A DNA stretch of 64,000 nucleotides, from contig JAKLGJ010000003.1 of NCBI GenBank assembly GCA_022710715.1, positions 294,558-358,557 of the forward strand. Reading direction: 5' to 3'. This document shows, one piece after another, positions 40,934-48,733 of this stretch. The notes beneath the pieces are model-generated. The model made no database searches, was not told the DNA's origin, and worked only from the letters and a program-made list of their open reading frames with translations. The first letter of the stretch is position 1. Every line of letters starts with the position of its first letter. The translations under genes and the position numbers were made by a program. This stretch comes from Candidatus Omnitrophota bacterium. GTDB taxonomy: Bacteria; Omnitrophota; Gorgyraeia; Gygaellales; Profunditerraquicolaceae.

Positions 40934-41872
40934 TCAATCTTTCTCTTTGTCCACGCAGATGAAATTGCAGGAACCGCTCTTGATATCCAGAGCCAACTCA
41001 TTCCGGGGATCGATCTCCAATGCTTTGTCCAGGTAAGCATGGAATGTCTTCACATCCCCCCGCAACTGATATACCTGCCCCAGACGTACATACGCGTCGG
41101 CGAACAGGGGCTCGAAAGTGATGGTGCGCTCGAAATATTCTTTAGCTTTATCCAGGTCGCGGCCCAGGAATGCCGGCGAGAGCAGATAATAACTGCCGTA
41201 TCCCCACCACACGGAAGGGCACTGACTGCGCAACCGTTCGGCCCGGCGCAGATTGGAAAGGATCTGTGATCCGTTGATCACTTTAGAGAACGGGCCACCA
41301 TAGTAAGCAAGCACTCCTTTGGCGCCGGCGTAAATGACATAGGCGCGGGCGTAGTTACTGATATCCACGTTTTTCGGCCCTTGCCGGATCACCTGCAGGG
41401 CCAGACGTTCGCAGGCGCCGAAATCAAGCTGGATATATTTGATATAGGCTAAGGTCAGATACGGCGGGGAATAGTCCGGATAGTCCCTGATCAGATCCGT
41501 GAGAATCGGGACAGCTTCGGTAAGTTTATGTTTGCGGCGCAGCAGCTCCGCTTGAGCCCAGCGCACTTCCGGCAGCCCCGGGCGCAAAGCCGCCGCAGCG
41601 GAAAAAGCCTCCTGCGCCAGGCTATCGTTATAGCGGTTCAGACACATCAACCCGAATATATAATAGTCGTCAACCGATCCCAGCTGCGGCAGTGTCCGGG
41701 GAAGGGAATAGTTCTCATCGAGGGTACGCCGGTCGGCTTCTTCATGCAGCCGTTTCCACTGCAGGGACGGGACAGAAGCGGCGATCCCGGAAGCAACCAT
41801 CGTCAGCACGCAACAAAAAACAAAAATCCCAGAAACAAGCGCGCGAGCTTTTCTGGGACTGCCATTGTTCAC
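40934..41872 (-). CDS. TPR protein with TatT-like C-terminal part, secreted
   Basis: A 312-residue protein from GTG 41872 (GGGAGGGGG upstream). After a signal helix (SGIFVFCCVLTMVASGIAAS) it has TPR-like repeats. Near the C-terminus GYGSYYLLSPAFLGRDLDKA, then KEYFERTITFEPLFADAYVR, closely resembles TatT-type components of TRAP systems, where a trimer of TPR lipoproteins binds a ligand. The link to TRAP transport is inference; no DctP/DctM genes are nearby. Confidence 0.7.
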   Translation of the reverse strand: MNNGSPRKARALVSGIFVFCCVLTMVASGIAASVPSLQWKRLHEEADRRTLDENYSLPRTLPQLGSVDDYYIFGLMCLNRYNDSLAQEAFSAAAALRPGLPEVRWAQAELLRRKHKLTEAVPILTDLIRDYPDYSPPYLTLAYIKYIQLDFGACERLALQVIRQGPKNVDISNYARAYVIYAGAKGVLAYYGGPFSKVINGSQILSNLRRAERLRSQCPSVWWGYGSYYLLSPAFLGRDLDKAKEYFERTITFEPLFADAYVRLGQVYQLRGDVKTFHAYLDKALEIDPRNELALDIKSGSCNFICVDKEKD

Positions 41873-41903
41873 AACCCCCTCCCGGTTTACAAGACGCTGG
41901 GAA

Positions 41904-42578
41904 TCAGAAATTCAGCCGTTCACCTTTAAGTATTCTGGGCAACTCCTGGGTATCGATGCGCATGCCGCCGTCATGCTCGATCACGATGGTATAGATCACG
42001 CCGGGAACGAATTTTGTGCCCGGCGCTTCCACCTGCGCATTCTTGATGCCCACGCTTTTCGCCTGCCTGGCATCCAGAGCATAGTCCCAGAACTTCCGCC
42101 AGAGCCTGCGCTCAAGCGTTCGATCCATGCCCTCAATCCGGTACCCGGAAGGGACTTCGGCGATTTTATTCAGCTCGAAAACCTCCGCCCGGTCTCCGTT
42201 CAAAGCGAATACCTTCATGAAAACATAGGCGCTTTTCCCTTTGAGCGGATGTCCGCTCTTGACCAGAAAATCGTCAAACCGGATCACCAGAGACTGGAAC
42301 TGGATGATATTCGCGGAGAAGGTGAAATATTTCGGCGGCAGCGGCCGCTGCGCGGCGTCAAACTCCATGAACTTGATGGTGGTCAGCGTTTTGCCGGTCT
42401 GCGGCGAGGTTTTAACGTCGGAAACCAGCACGTGCGCGACGCGCGAGTCAGCGGTCAGGCGCTCGATAATCTGCTTCAACGCTTTCTTCTCGTTGATCAG
42501 ATTGAACAGGAATACCGCTGCCAGCGCCGCTATGATAATACCGATGCCGTACTTGACTGCTTTTCCACGATTTCTCAT
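41904..42578 (-). CDS. Membrane-anchored protein of unknown function
   Basis: 224 residues with one N-terminal helix (YGIGIIIAALAAVFLFNLI), a short coiled coil (KKALKQIIERL) and a periplasmic alpha/beta domain that ends RIDTQELPRILKGERLNF. VLVSDVKTSPQTGKTLTTIK and YVFMKVFALNGDRAEVFELN are beta hairpin-like. No family recognised. It begins one base after the DUF503 gene ends and is therefore co-transcribed with it. Confidence 0.6.
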   Translation of the reverse strand: MRNRGKAVKYGIGIIIAALAAVFLFNLINEKKALKQIIERLTADSRVAHVLVSDVKTSPQTGKTLTTIKFMEFDAAQRPLPPKYFTFSANIIQFQSLVIRFDDFLVKSGHPLKGKSAYVFMKVFALNGDRAEVFELNKIAEVPSGYRIEGMDRTLERRLWRKFWDYALDARQAKSVGIKNAQVEAPGTKFVPGVIYTIVIEHDGGMRIDTQELPRILKGERLNF

Positions 42579-42579
42579 A

Positions 42580-42861
42580 TCACAGGAATTCCATCTCGTA
42601 GTCGATCAAATGCACGCTGTAATACCGCTCGACGAAATTGACGATCTCCGAAAGCACGCTGTTCATATGATCGCGGCTCTTCTCTACGCCCACTACCGCC
42701 AGCGCGGCCTTTTGCCATTTATCCCCGTCTTCAAGCTGGGCGACCGCGACATTGAATTGCGTTCGCAGCCTGGCCTTGATACTATGCATGACCATCCGCT
42801 TCGATTTCAAAGAGTCGCTTTCCGGAATAAACAACGAGATATGCAGGATTCCGACCGTCAT
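42580..42861 (-). CDS. DUF503 family protein (YlxP-like)
   Basis: 93 residues from ATG 42861. MTVGILHISLFIPESDSLKS then KRMVMHSIKARLRTQFNVAV is the YlxP/DUF503 signature, continuing with AVVGVEKSRDHMNSVLSEIV. The fold is a small alpha/beta dimer; in Bacillus the gene sits in the infB-rbfA region, so a link to ribosome maturation has been suggested. A TTG at 42873 would add four residues. No change in the conserved core is seen. Confidence 0.85.
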   Translation of the reverse strand: MTVGILHISLFIPESDSLKSKRMVMHSIKARLRTQFNVAVAQLEDGDKWQKAALAVVGVEKSRDHMNSVLSEIVNFVERYYSVHLIDYEMEFL

Positions 42862-42891
42862 ACGCGCCAGCAACTTCTGATTCAGGAAGAC

Positions 42892-43263
42892 TTAACCGAG
42901 GGCTTTCCGGACCTTTTCCAGCAACTCCTCGAACGTGCAGGGTTTGATCACAAAATCACAGAACGCCATAGATCCGACTTTTTTCACCATTGCGTCGTAG
43001 GTCAGGTCCTTACCGGTCATGAAGATTATGGGAATGCTTTGCAGGGTTTCATCATCTCGGATCGCCATAGCCACGGTAAACCCGTCGGTATCGGACATCA
43101 CGATGTCCTGAATGATCAGGTCCGGCCGGAACCGGGCCGTTTCGGCAAGCACTTCCTTGCCTTTCGAGACCGCGCAAACCTCGAAATTCTCTTTAATCAG
43201 CCGCCGGGACAGAACATCAAGGATCTGTTCTTCATCATCAGCAATCAGGATTTTTTTCGCCAT
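42892..43263 (-). CDS. Stand-alone response regulator receiver
   Basis: 123 residues from ATG 43263 (GGGAGGGACT upstream). Acid pocket ILIADDEEQILDVLSRRL, phospho-acceptor Asp in LIIQDIVMSDTDG, switch Thr in IIFMTGKDL, conserved Lys in VIKPCTFEE. Single receiver with no output domain. It belongs to a different subgroup from the receivers at 61973 and 63638. A secreted coiled-coil protein gene precedes it. Confidence 0.88.
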   Translation of the reverse strand: MAKKILIADDEEQILDVLSRRLIKENFEVCAVSKGKEVLAETARFRPDLIIQDIVMSDTDGFTVAMAIRDDETLQSIPIIFMTGKDLTYDAMVKKVGSMAFCDFVIKPCTFEELLEKVRKALG

Positions 43264-43299
43264 AGTCCCTCCCTGTTGTCTTACGTCGATCAACCCGGA

Positions 43300-43914
43300 T
43301 CAATTGCCGGAAGAGGTCTGATTCTGCGCCGCAGCCTTGACCTCGGCACGGATCTCCTTCCGCAGCGTTTTACGCTCGGTCTTTTGCTCTTCCTGATGAG
43401 ACTTGAGTGCAACCTTCTCCTGCGCAGCGTATTCCTTGAGCTTGGCCTTCTTCTGTTCCTGGGTCAGCGAAGTATCCGCGGCCACCTGTTCGAGATACGC
43501 CACTCTTTCGGAATACCGGGCATCGCGGAAAGCGGTATTCTCCTGATACTGGCTCTCGAACGTGCTGACGAGCTCATCTTTCTGCGTTTGAGTGAGTTTC
43601 GTATTATTCGCCAGAGCCCGGGTCAACGCAGCTTTGTTCTCCTCATGCTGCTGCGCGGTAAACGTTTTGCGATCCTGATACTGTTCTTCCTGATGTGTCT
43701 TCATCGCAGCGTGCTTGTCGTCTTGAGACATGCCTTTGAGCGACTGGCGGAATTCCTGGTTTTCCTGCTTTTGTTCCTGCTGGAAAGTTTTGCGTTCTTC
43801 TTTTTGCGCCTGACGCTGCGCTTTTACCGCTTCTCCGCGCGCCCCTGCCAGGCTTACCGCCGGCAAGCATAAGCCTGCGGCAATGCATACCGCGACACCG
43901 ATACGTTTCGCCAC
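43300..43914 (-). CDS. Secreted Gln/Glu/Lys-rich coiled-coil protein
   Basis: 204 residues from GTG 43914 (AAGGAGGCAACAA upstream). A signal peptide (VAVCIAAGLCLPAVSLAG) precedes an entirely helical mature part with many Q, E and K residues and repeated units such as QEEQYQDRKTFTAQQHEENK, AALTRALANNTKLTQTQKDE and KSHQEEQKTERKTLRKEI. The spacing of L-T-x-x-Q/Q-K-x-x-L recalls periplasmic Spy/CpxP-like chaperones (L-T-x-x-Q) but the match is partial. No Cys. Confidence 0.6.
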   Translation of the reverse strand: MAKRIGVAVCIAAGLCLPAVSLAGARGEAVKAQRQAQKEERKTFQQEQKQENQEFRQSLKGMSQDDKHAAMKTHQEEQYQDRKTFTAQQHEENKAALTRALANNTKLTQTQKDELVSTFESQYQENTAFRDARYSERVAYLEQVAADTSLTQEQKKAKLKEYAAQEKVALKSHQEEQKTERKTLRKEIRAEVKAAAQNQTSSGN

Positions 43915-43942
43915 TTGTTGCCTCCTTCGGATAATAGACGGT

Positions 43943-44509
43943 TTACTTATTAAGGTTCAAATCGACTTTGGGCGCCTGTTTTTCCTGTTCGCCGGCCACT
44001 TCGAACAGCTCCGCGTTCTTGAACCCGAACATTCCTGCGATGACATTGGTCGGGAAAGACTGCTGCGCAATATTGAATTTAGTGGCGATATCGTTGTAGA
44101 ACTGCCGGGCAAAACCGATGCGGTTCTCGGTAGAGATAAGTTCTTCCTGAAGTTTCGCGGCATTGTCATTGGATTTGAGCTGCGGGTAACTTTCCACCAG
44201 AGCGAATAACTGACGCAACGCGCCGGTAAGCATATTTTCCTGCACCGCTTTTTCGGCCACTCCCTGCGCGGAAACCGCTTTGTTCCTGGCTTCGATGACT
44301 CTGGTCAGGGTCTCCTGCTCGAATTTCATCACGCCTTTGACGGTTTCCACAAGATTGGGAATAAGGTCATATCTGCGCTTTAACTGCACGTCTATCTGTT
44401 TCCAGCCGTTGAGCGTTTCGTTCTTCAGAAGAATGAGCTTGTTATAGGAAAACGCCACCCACATGAAGCTGATACCGATCAGCACCGCCAGGATTACTGC
44501 CGCGATCAT
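43943..44509 (-). CDS. LemA family protein
   Basis: 188 residues from ATG 44509. One N-terminal helix (AVILAVLIGISFMWVAFSYN), then the LemA core: NETLNGWKQIDVQLKRRYDL then IPNLVETVKGVMKFE, ARNKAVSA, YPQLKSNDNAAKLQEEL and STENRIGFARQFYNDIATKF. LemA proteins form helical rods on the outer face of the cytoplasmic membrane; their role is unclear. The leader forms two hairpins next to the GGAGG site (see the leader entry), suggesting translational control. Confidence 0.92.
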   Translation of the reverse strand: MIAAVILAVLIGISFMWVAFSYNKLILLKNETLNGWKQIDVQLKRRYDLIPNLVETVKGVMKFEQETLTRVIEARNKAVSAQGVAEKAVQENMLTGALRQLFALVESYPQLKSNDNAAKLQEELISTENRIGFARQFYNDIATKFNIAQQSFPTNVIAGMFGFKNAELFEVAGEQEKQAPKVDLNLNK

Positions 44510-44516
44510 TGTAGAA

Positions 44517-44568
44517 CCTCCTTGTCCACGGGGACAACACCGGCACATATTCCGATTGTGCCGGGTGT
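44517..44568 (-). promoter_or_regulatory. Structured 5' leader of lemA (two hairpins before the SD)
   Basis: Distal stem CGGCACA/TGTGCCG plus ACAC/GTGT with one bulged base (44537-44547 with 44557-44568) and proximal stem TTGTCC/GGACAA (44522-44527 with 44532-44537) ending in the AGGAGG site. The receiver gene at 12055 has a leader of the same shape, with differing but still pairing bases in the distal stem. Confidence 0.5.
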
Positions 44569-44613
44569 AAAGAATACGCCTTCATCCACTCTTATTTTAC
44601 TCCAAAACCGACG

Positions 44614-45360
44614 TCAGGCAATGAAAATCCGCAACACGTTCCAACCGATCAACGCGACCAGCGCCCAGAACGAAATCAGGTGCAGGATGCCGGTCGCGAC
44701 ATTCGCCTTGCGCAGGATCTGCACGTCTTCAACAAACATGACTTCACAAGCACCTGCGCCCTGATCGGTTCGGGAAAGGCTGGTATTCCAGGTGAATTCT
44801 TTGGGGTCATAGGTGCCGCCCTTGCCGGTCAGCCGGGCTTTGACATTGACCAGCTTGCCTTTAAGCATCACCTGATCCCCGACCACGAGGGATTTGACCA
44901 GCCGGCGCGGCTGTTTTTCCTTAAGCAATACATGCGTGTTCGCCAGGCCGTTAAAGTCGAAAGCCACCTGCCCCCGCCACTGCACCGTGCACCAGCGGCA
45001 ATCCTGGGCAAATTTTACCGAACGCTCCTGGTGCACCCGGTTCTTGACATTGGAGCCCCAGATCAAGCAAAGATCGTAGGGAAACAACTGGTCGGTCTTA
45101 TTGATGCTGAACACCCGATAGTCTTTCTTGCTCACTACCAGAGCGTTGATGGTATAGTCGGCCACCGGCATCAGCTGATAGGCGTATCCGTCCGCCTCGA
45201 ATTCGATCAGCTTCGGCCGGGGAATACTTTCCTGCCAGGGCTCTCCCAGCACCGCCGGTACGATCTGCGAAACGAACCGCGCATTATTACGGAACAAACC
45301 GGTAATGATCGCGGTACAGAACAATACCAGTAACACAATACGATTAACTTTCGAAGACAT
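44614..45360 (-). CDS. Membrane-anchored protein of unknown function with two membrane segments
   Basis: 248 residues from ATG 45360 (GGAGGCTGCGC upstream); the longer frame to 45612 runs into the YeeE gene and was rejected. An N-terminal helix (IVLLVLFCTAIITGLF), a periplasmic region with CRWC and a beta-rich part (LVVGDQVMLKGKLVNVKARL) of OB-like character, and a C-terminal helix (ILHLISFWALVALIGWNVL). It follows the YeeE gene by 14 bases, so it is likely the last gene of the radical SAM/DUF3343 operon. Family not recognised. Confidence 0.6.
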   Translation of the reverse strand: MSSKVNRIVLLVLFCTAIITGLFRNNARFVSQIVPAVLGEPWQESIPRPKLIEFEADGYAYQLMPVADYTINALVVSKKDYRVFSINKTDQLFPYDLCLIWGSNVKNRVHQERSVKFAQDCRWCTVQWRGQVAFDFNGLANTHVLLKEKQPRRLVKSLVVGDQVMLKGKLVNVKARLTGKGGTYDPKEFTWNTSLSRTDQGAGACEVMFVEDVQILRKANVATGILHLISFWALVALIGWNVLRIFIA

Positions 45361-45374
45361 GCGCAGCCTCCGGA

Positions 45375-46496
45375 TCAATAATGGTATTTCCTGCTTCTGA
45401 ATACGGCAAAAAGGATCATTCCCAGGCTCCAGAGCACCGCCAGAAAAATCCCCGCCGGCAACCAGGCAGTCAACGAACCGGGAATGCGCCACCCGGCAGC
45501 GACCTGCTGTGCGGGTAAAACTCCGGGCAGGACGATCCGGGTAACCCCAATCCCCAGAAGCATGCCGTAGATACCGACCCAGTTGACGATATTCCCCTGG
45601 CCGGCTTTCCATAAGCTTCCGATAAAACAGCCGTCGGCAAAGATAAATCCGACGCCCATCAGGAAAGAGCCGATCGCCAGCAACCGGCTGTTACCGACAT
45701 CCGTTTCCAGAGCTGCAGGTTGATACCACCCGGCTGACAGCCCCAGTTGATACAGCGCCGCCAGGCACATAATCGTGAACAGGACGGTCTTCCAGACATA
45801 GGAGGACCGGGCAATGAACCATTCTTTAAGCATGCTGGACATACAGACGGTGCCGCGCTCGGTGATCGCCCCGAAGGCGATCAACAGCAACACCGCTGCG
45901 GCCAGCGCATGCTTCTGCGGTAAGGCAGCTCTGGCGAACGACAATTTGACTGCCAGCATCGCCAGGAATATCGCCGCGAACGCATAGAAAATGATCCGCT
46001 GTCCTTTCTTTTCCTGCAACCCGCGGGGAATGAAAAAATTCTTCCTGGCATCCGCGGTCTTCAGGGTCAGATACACGAAAAACCGCGAGCCCAGGAACCC
46101 GCCGGCGATCATACAAAAAGCGTAGATCCAGCCTTTAGTGGCCATAAACGCGGTCAGGTTGAAAATACCGGCCAGGTTGAACAAAACCACTGAATGCACG
46201 GACATGGCTGCCAGCACCGCCCCGCACCCCATCACCAGCCCTCCGCCGAAAGCGAAGAGCAGCGGCTCATAGGTCAACGGCGCGCGGATATCGAAATCAC
46301 CGGAAAGAAAAGCGCTGATATACGCGCCCGCCAGTATCAAACCAAAGGTCAGGACCGGGCTTTCCAGCAGCCGGGTCACGGCGGTGGCCTGCGGGGTAAG
46401 GAACTGTCGATCGAATATCCAGAACACGATCAACAGCATAGCCAATAACGGCCCGGTGATCAGATAAGACCAGTGTCTAGCCGGTTGTACGCTCAT
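45375..46496 (-). CDS. YeeE/YedE family sulfur-compound transporter
   Basis: A 373-residue polytopic membrane protein. The family cysteines appear in GLVMGCGAVLAAMSVHS, TERGTVCMSSMLKEW and IFADGCFIGSLWKAG, where the GxxxG-C-x-x-G-like sites guide thiosulfate (TsuA) or are proposed to move selenium/sulfur compounds (YedE). SD GGAGAAGT before ATG 46496. The start overlaps the kinase gene by 20 bases. With DUF3343 two genes upstream it points to sulfur or selenium handling. Confidence 0.88.
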   Translation of the reverse strand: MSVQPARHWSYLITGPLLAMLLIVFWIFDRQFLTPQATAVTRLLESPVLTFGLILAGAYISAFLSGDFDIRAPLTYEPLLFAFGGGLVMGCGAVLAAMSVHSVVLFNLAGIFNLTAFMATKGWIYAFCMIAGGFLGSRFFVYLTLKTADARKNFFIPRGLQEKKGQRIIFYAFAAIFLAMLAVKLSFARAALPQKHALAAAVLLLIAFGAITERGTVCMSSMLKEWFIARSSYVWKTVLFTIMCLAALYQLGLSAGWYQPAALETDVGNSRLLAIGSFLMGVGFIFADGCFIGSLWKAGQGNIVNWVGIYGMLLGIGVTRIVLPGVLPAQQVAAGWRIPGSLTAWLPAGIFLAVLWSLGMILFAVFRSRKYHY

Positions 46497-47331
46497 ACTT
46501 CTCCAATGCCGCGGGGATAGCCTTGATAAATTCGGCGATCTGGGTTGCCGGAGTGCAGCGTATCTCCTGACCGATACGCCGGTTCAAAACCAGCGCTTTA
46601 TAGTCGCCGTCCGCGATCCGGCAATAACGAAAAGCCGCGAGCATCCCGGTTATCGTATCGCCGGTACCGCCCACAGCTTCCATGGCCGGGATACCGGGAC
46701 TGCTCACCTCTTTGACCTTACGGCCATCCTGATACAGATAATCGATTGCGCCTTTAACCACGGTTACCCGGGCGGTAGTCCGCTTGCGATAAGCCGTTTC
46801 TACCAGGGTTTCCCGGGACAGCCCCTGATCGAGCAATTCCTGCCGGACATACAGCGGATGGGCAGCCTGTTCATCCGCCAGAAAATACAACTCTCCTTCA
46901 TCCGGAGTGAACACGTCGAACTCAAAAGCCCGGCCGATGGTCTTGAAAAGATACATCCCTCCCGCGTCAGCGATCAGTTGAGGTCTCACCCGTAAAGAAC
47001 CGATCGCGTCCAGGAACGGTTTTCCGAACACGACTTTGGGAAACATATAATGCAGCGCCACGACCTGCGGCGCGTAATCCTCAAGATGCGCGCCGGCGTG
47101 TTCGAAGATCAGCTGCGTTCCTCTGCCGTCCGCGCGATCGCCGCCGAATATGCACACCGGGCTTTCCTGTCCGTAAAAAGCGCATACCCGGGCTGCCGCC
47201 GCAGCCATCGCCGCGGTACCGCGTTCGACCGGCAGACAGCTATCTCCCACATACAAACTGTTTTCCTGCAACCGGCATTTTCCCGCATACAAACCCGTGT
47301 CCGCGGGAACCGTCCCGATCAACACTAACAT
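46477..47331 (-). CDS. NnrD/ribokinase-superfamily protein (NAD(P)H-hydrate dehydratase-like)
   Basis: 284 residues of ribokinase fold. The nucleotide/catalytic motif is VGGTGDTITGMLAAF near residue 225 (G-x-G-D), and VFTPDEGELYFL matches the NnrD (YjeF C-terminal) wording TPHPGE. VTVVKGAIDYLYQDG fits the strand before the active site. Canonical NnrD repairs hydrated NAD(P)H, but here the gene is embedded between DUF3343 and YeeE genes, so it may act on another substrate. Overlaps both neighbours (7 and 20 bases). Confidence 0.7.
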   Translation of the reverse strand: MLVLIGTVPADTGLYAGKCRLQENSLYVGDSCLPVERGTAAMAAAAARVCAFYGQESPVCIFGGDRADGRGTQLIFEHAGAHLEDYAPQVVALHYMFPKVVFGKPFLDAIGSLRVRPQLIADAGGMYLFKTIGRAFEFDVFTPDEGELYFLADEQAAHPLYVRQELLDQGLSRETLVETAYRKRTTARVTVVKGAIDYLYQDGRKVKEVSSPGIPAMEAVGGTGDTITGMLAAFRYCRIADGDYKALVLNRRIGQEIRCTPATQIAEFIKAIPAALEKYERTTG

Positions 47332-47870
47332 GGAATGGCCGCCTTCTGTTTAAGCGCGTCAAAAGCGATCTGCAGCAAATACGTGCATAAGCTGTTGCCC
47401 AGCGCGATAGGATCAGCCGCTTCTTCTATCTTACACCGGCATAATCGACCGGCGACATAAGGAATGTCCGGACAACCGCCGCCGGAGATATTCACGATAC
47501 TATGCGTCGTTTTATCCATGGTGATCTTCATATTCCCGGCCCGGGCCATCAGATATCCGTCGAGCTCCACGATCAGCGTGCGCTTGAGAACGTCCGGAAG
47601 CATCTCTCTGGTGGAAACGGTCCGCGCAGGAATGAATCCCCGCTGCCGGATCAGGGCTTCCACGGTTTCCTGTTCCAGCAGGTTGAACTCTATCGCCAGA
47701 TCGCAGCCGACCCGGAATTCAGGCGGCGGAGCGATCAACCGGACCTGGAAACCTTCGGTCTCGAGAAATTTATGCGTTTTGATCACTTCCTGGACCGTAC
47801 CGTACAGCAGCACGCCCCGGGGCGCGGCGAATGCCGGCCGCATCAATCGCTTGAGCCATTGGATGAACAC
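47325..47870 (-). CDS. DUF3343 (putative Se/S carrier-like) protein with extra C-terminal domain
   Basis: 181 residues from GTG 47870, which has GAGGTAAAC upstream; a TTG at 47909 would add 13 residues. The N-terminal part, RGVLLYGTVQEVIKTHKFLE, then FQVRLIAPPPEFRVGCDLAI, is the DUF3343 domain, suggested to carry sulfur or selenium on its Cys. The C-terminal half (VNISGGGCPDIPYVAGRLCR then ALGNSLCTYLLQIAFDAL) has three further Cys and is not part of the usual short DUF3343. It overlaps the kinase gene by seven bases. Confidence 0.75.
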   Translation of the reverse strand: MFIQWLKRLMRPAFAAPRGVLLYGTVQEVIKTHKFLETEGFQVRLIAPPPEFRVGCDLAIEFNLLEQETVEALIRQRGFIPARTVSTREMLPDVLKRTLIVELDGYLMARAGNMKITMDKTTHSIVNISGGGCPDIPYVAGRLCRCKIEEAADPIALGNSLCTYLLQIAFDALKQKAAIPC

Positions 47871-47872
47871 GT

Positions 47873-48733
47873 TTACCTCACCAGGCAGAAAATGAATCCG
47901 GACACGCAATAAAAAACGAACGTATAGATCAGGTAATACCCGAACAACCGGGCTTTAAGCAGCTTATGCAGCACCAGGGCCGTCGGGAAACTCATTCCCC
48001 CCCCGGACATGATAAAGGTCATGACCACACCCGGATGCAACCCTTTCTCGACCAGCGAAAAACTGATGGGCGCCAGCACCGCGATATTGGAATACAGGGG
48101 AAACCCGATCAGGGCTGCCGCGGGGATGGTCATCCAGACCGGATACCGGTTCAAAGACTGCACGAACTGCACCGGAATATAATTATGGATCACTCCGGCA
48201 ATGAGCGCGCCGGCTAACAGAGGTATGAACAGGCTTTTAAAAAGCCGGGCGGCAAAACCGGCGCTGGAGCGTACGGACGTCCCGGTCTGCGCCGGGGGCT
48301 TGCCGATGGAAGGGGCGATCTCTCCCTCCATCCCGAGCCAGCGCACCAGCATTCCTCCCAGCACGGAAAAGAGCACTACCGTCGCGATGTACACCAGGGT
48401 AAACTTGAAACCGAACAGATACGCGATCAACGCCGCGCCGGATATGCTCACCAGCGGAGACGCCAGCAGAAACGATACCGCGATATGGGTACTCACTCCT
48501 GCCTGGAGTATGCCGGTAAAGAACGGAATGGTGGTACAGACGCAAAACGGCGTCACTGCGCCGATCAAGGCGGCAGCCAGATTGCCCAGTCCGAACCATT
48601 TCCGCTGTAAAACCAGCGCCATCCGGTCCACGGCGATCCAGCGCAGGCAATAATGGCATACAAAAGCGATGACCAGGAACAAAACGCTCAAGGCGAGAAA
48701 AAACTCCAGGATATTCCGGATCATATCAGGCAT
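47873..48733 (-). CDS. ArsP-like/UPF0718 permease
   Basis: A 286-residue membrane protein with eight or nine helices. The family motif is GAVTPFCVCTTIPFFTGILQ near residue 58, repeated in inverted form as GFPLYSNIAVLAPISFSLVE and IMSGGGMSFPTALVLHKLLK. Relatives include ArsP (organoarsenical efflux) and uncharacterised DUF318 permeases. Substrate unknown; the Cys pair in the motif suggests a soft metal or metalloid. Start and end overlap the neighbours closely. Confidence 0.85.
   Translation of the reverse strand: MPDMIRNILEFFLALSVLFLVIAFVCHYCLRWIAVDRMALVLQRKWFGLGNLAAALIGAVTPFCVCTTIPFFTGILQAGVSTHIAVSFLLASPLVSISGAALIAYLFGFKFTLVYIATVVLFSVLGGMLVRWLGMEGEIAPSIGKPPAQTGTSVRSSAGFAARLFKSLFIPLLAGALIAGVIHNYIPVQFVQSLNRYPVWMTIPAAALIGFPLYSNIAVLAPISFSLVEKGLHPGVVMTFIMSGGGMSFPTALVLHKLLKARLFGYYLIYTFVFYCVSGFIFCLVR

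Noticed and set aside
42241..43872. 543-codon plus-strand open frame
   Set aside because: It lies antisense to five well-supported minus-strand genes (DUF503, receiver, coiled-coil protein and others) and its translation has no recognisable domain; long open shadows are common in this GC-rich sequence.
45363..45612. N-terminal extension of the 44614-45360 gene
   Set aside because: The extension is Arg-rich, overlaps the conserved end of YeeE in another frame, and a clear SD precedes the ATG at 45360.
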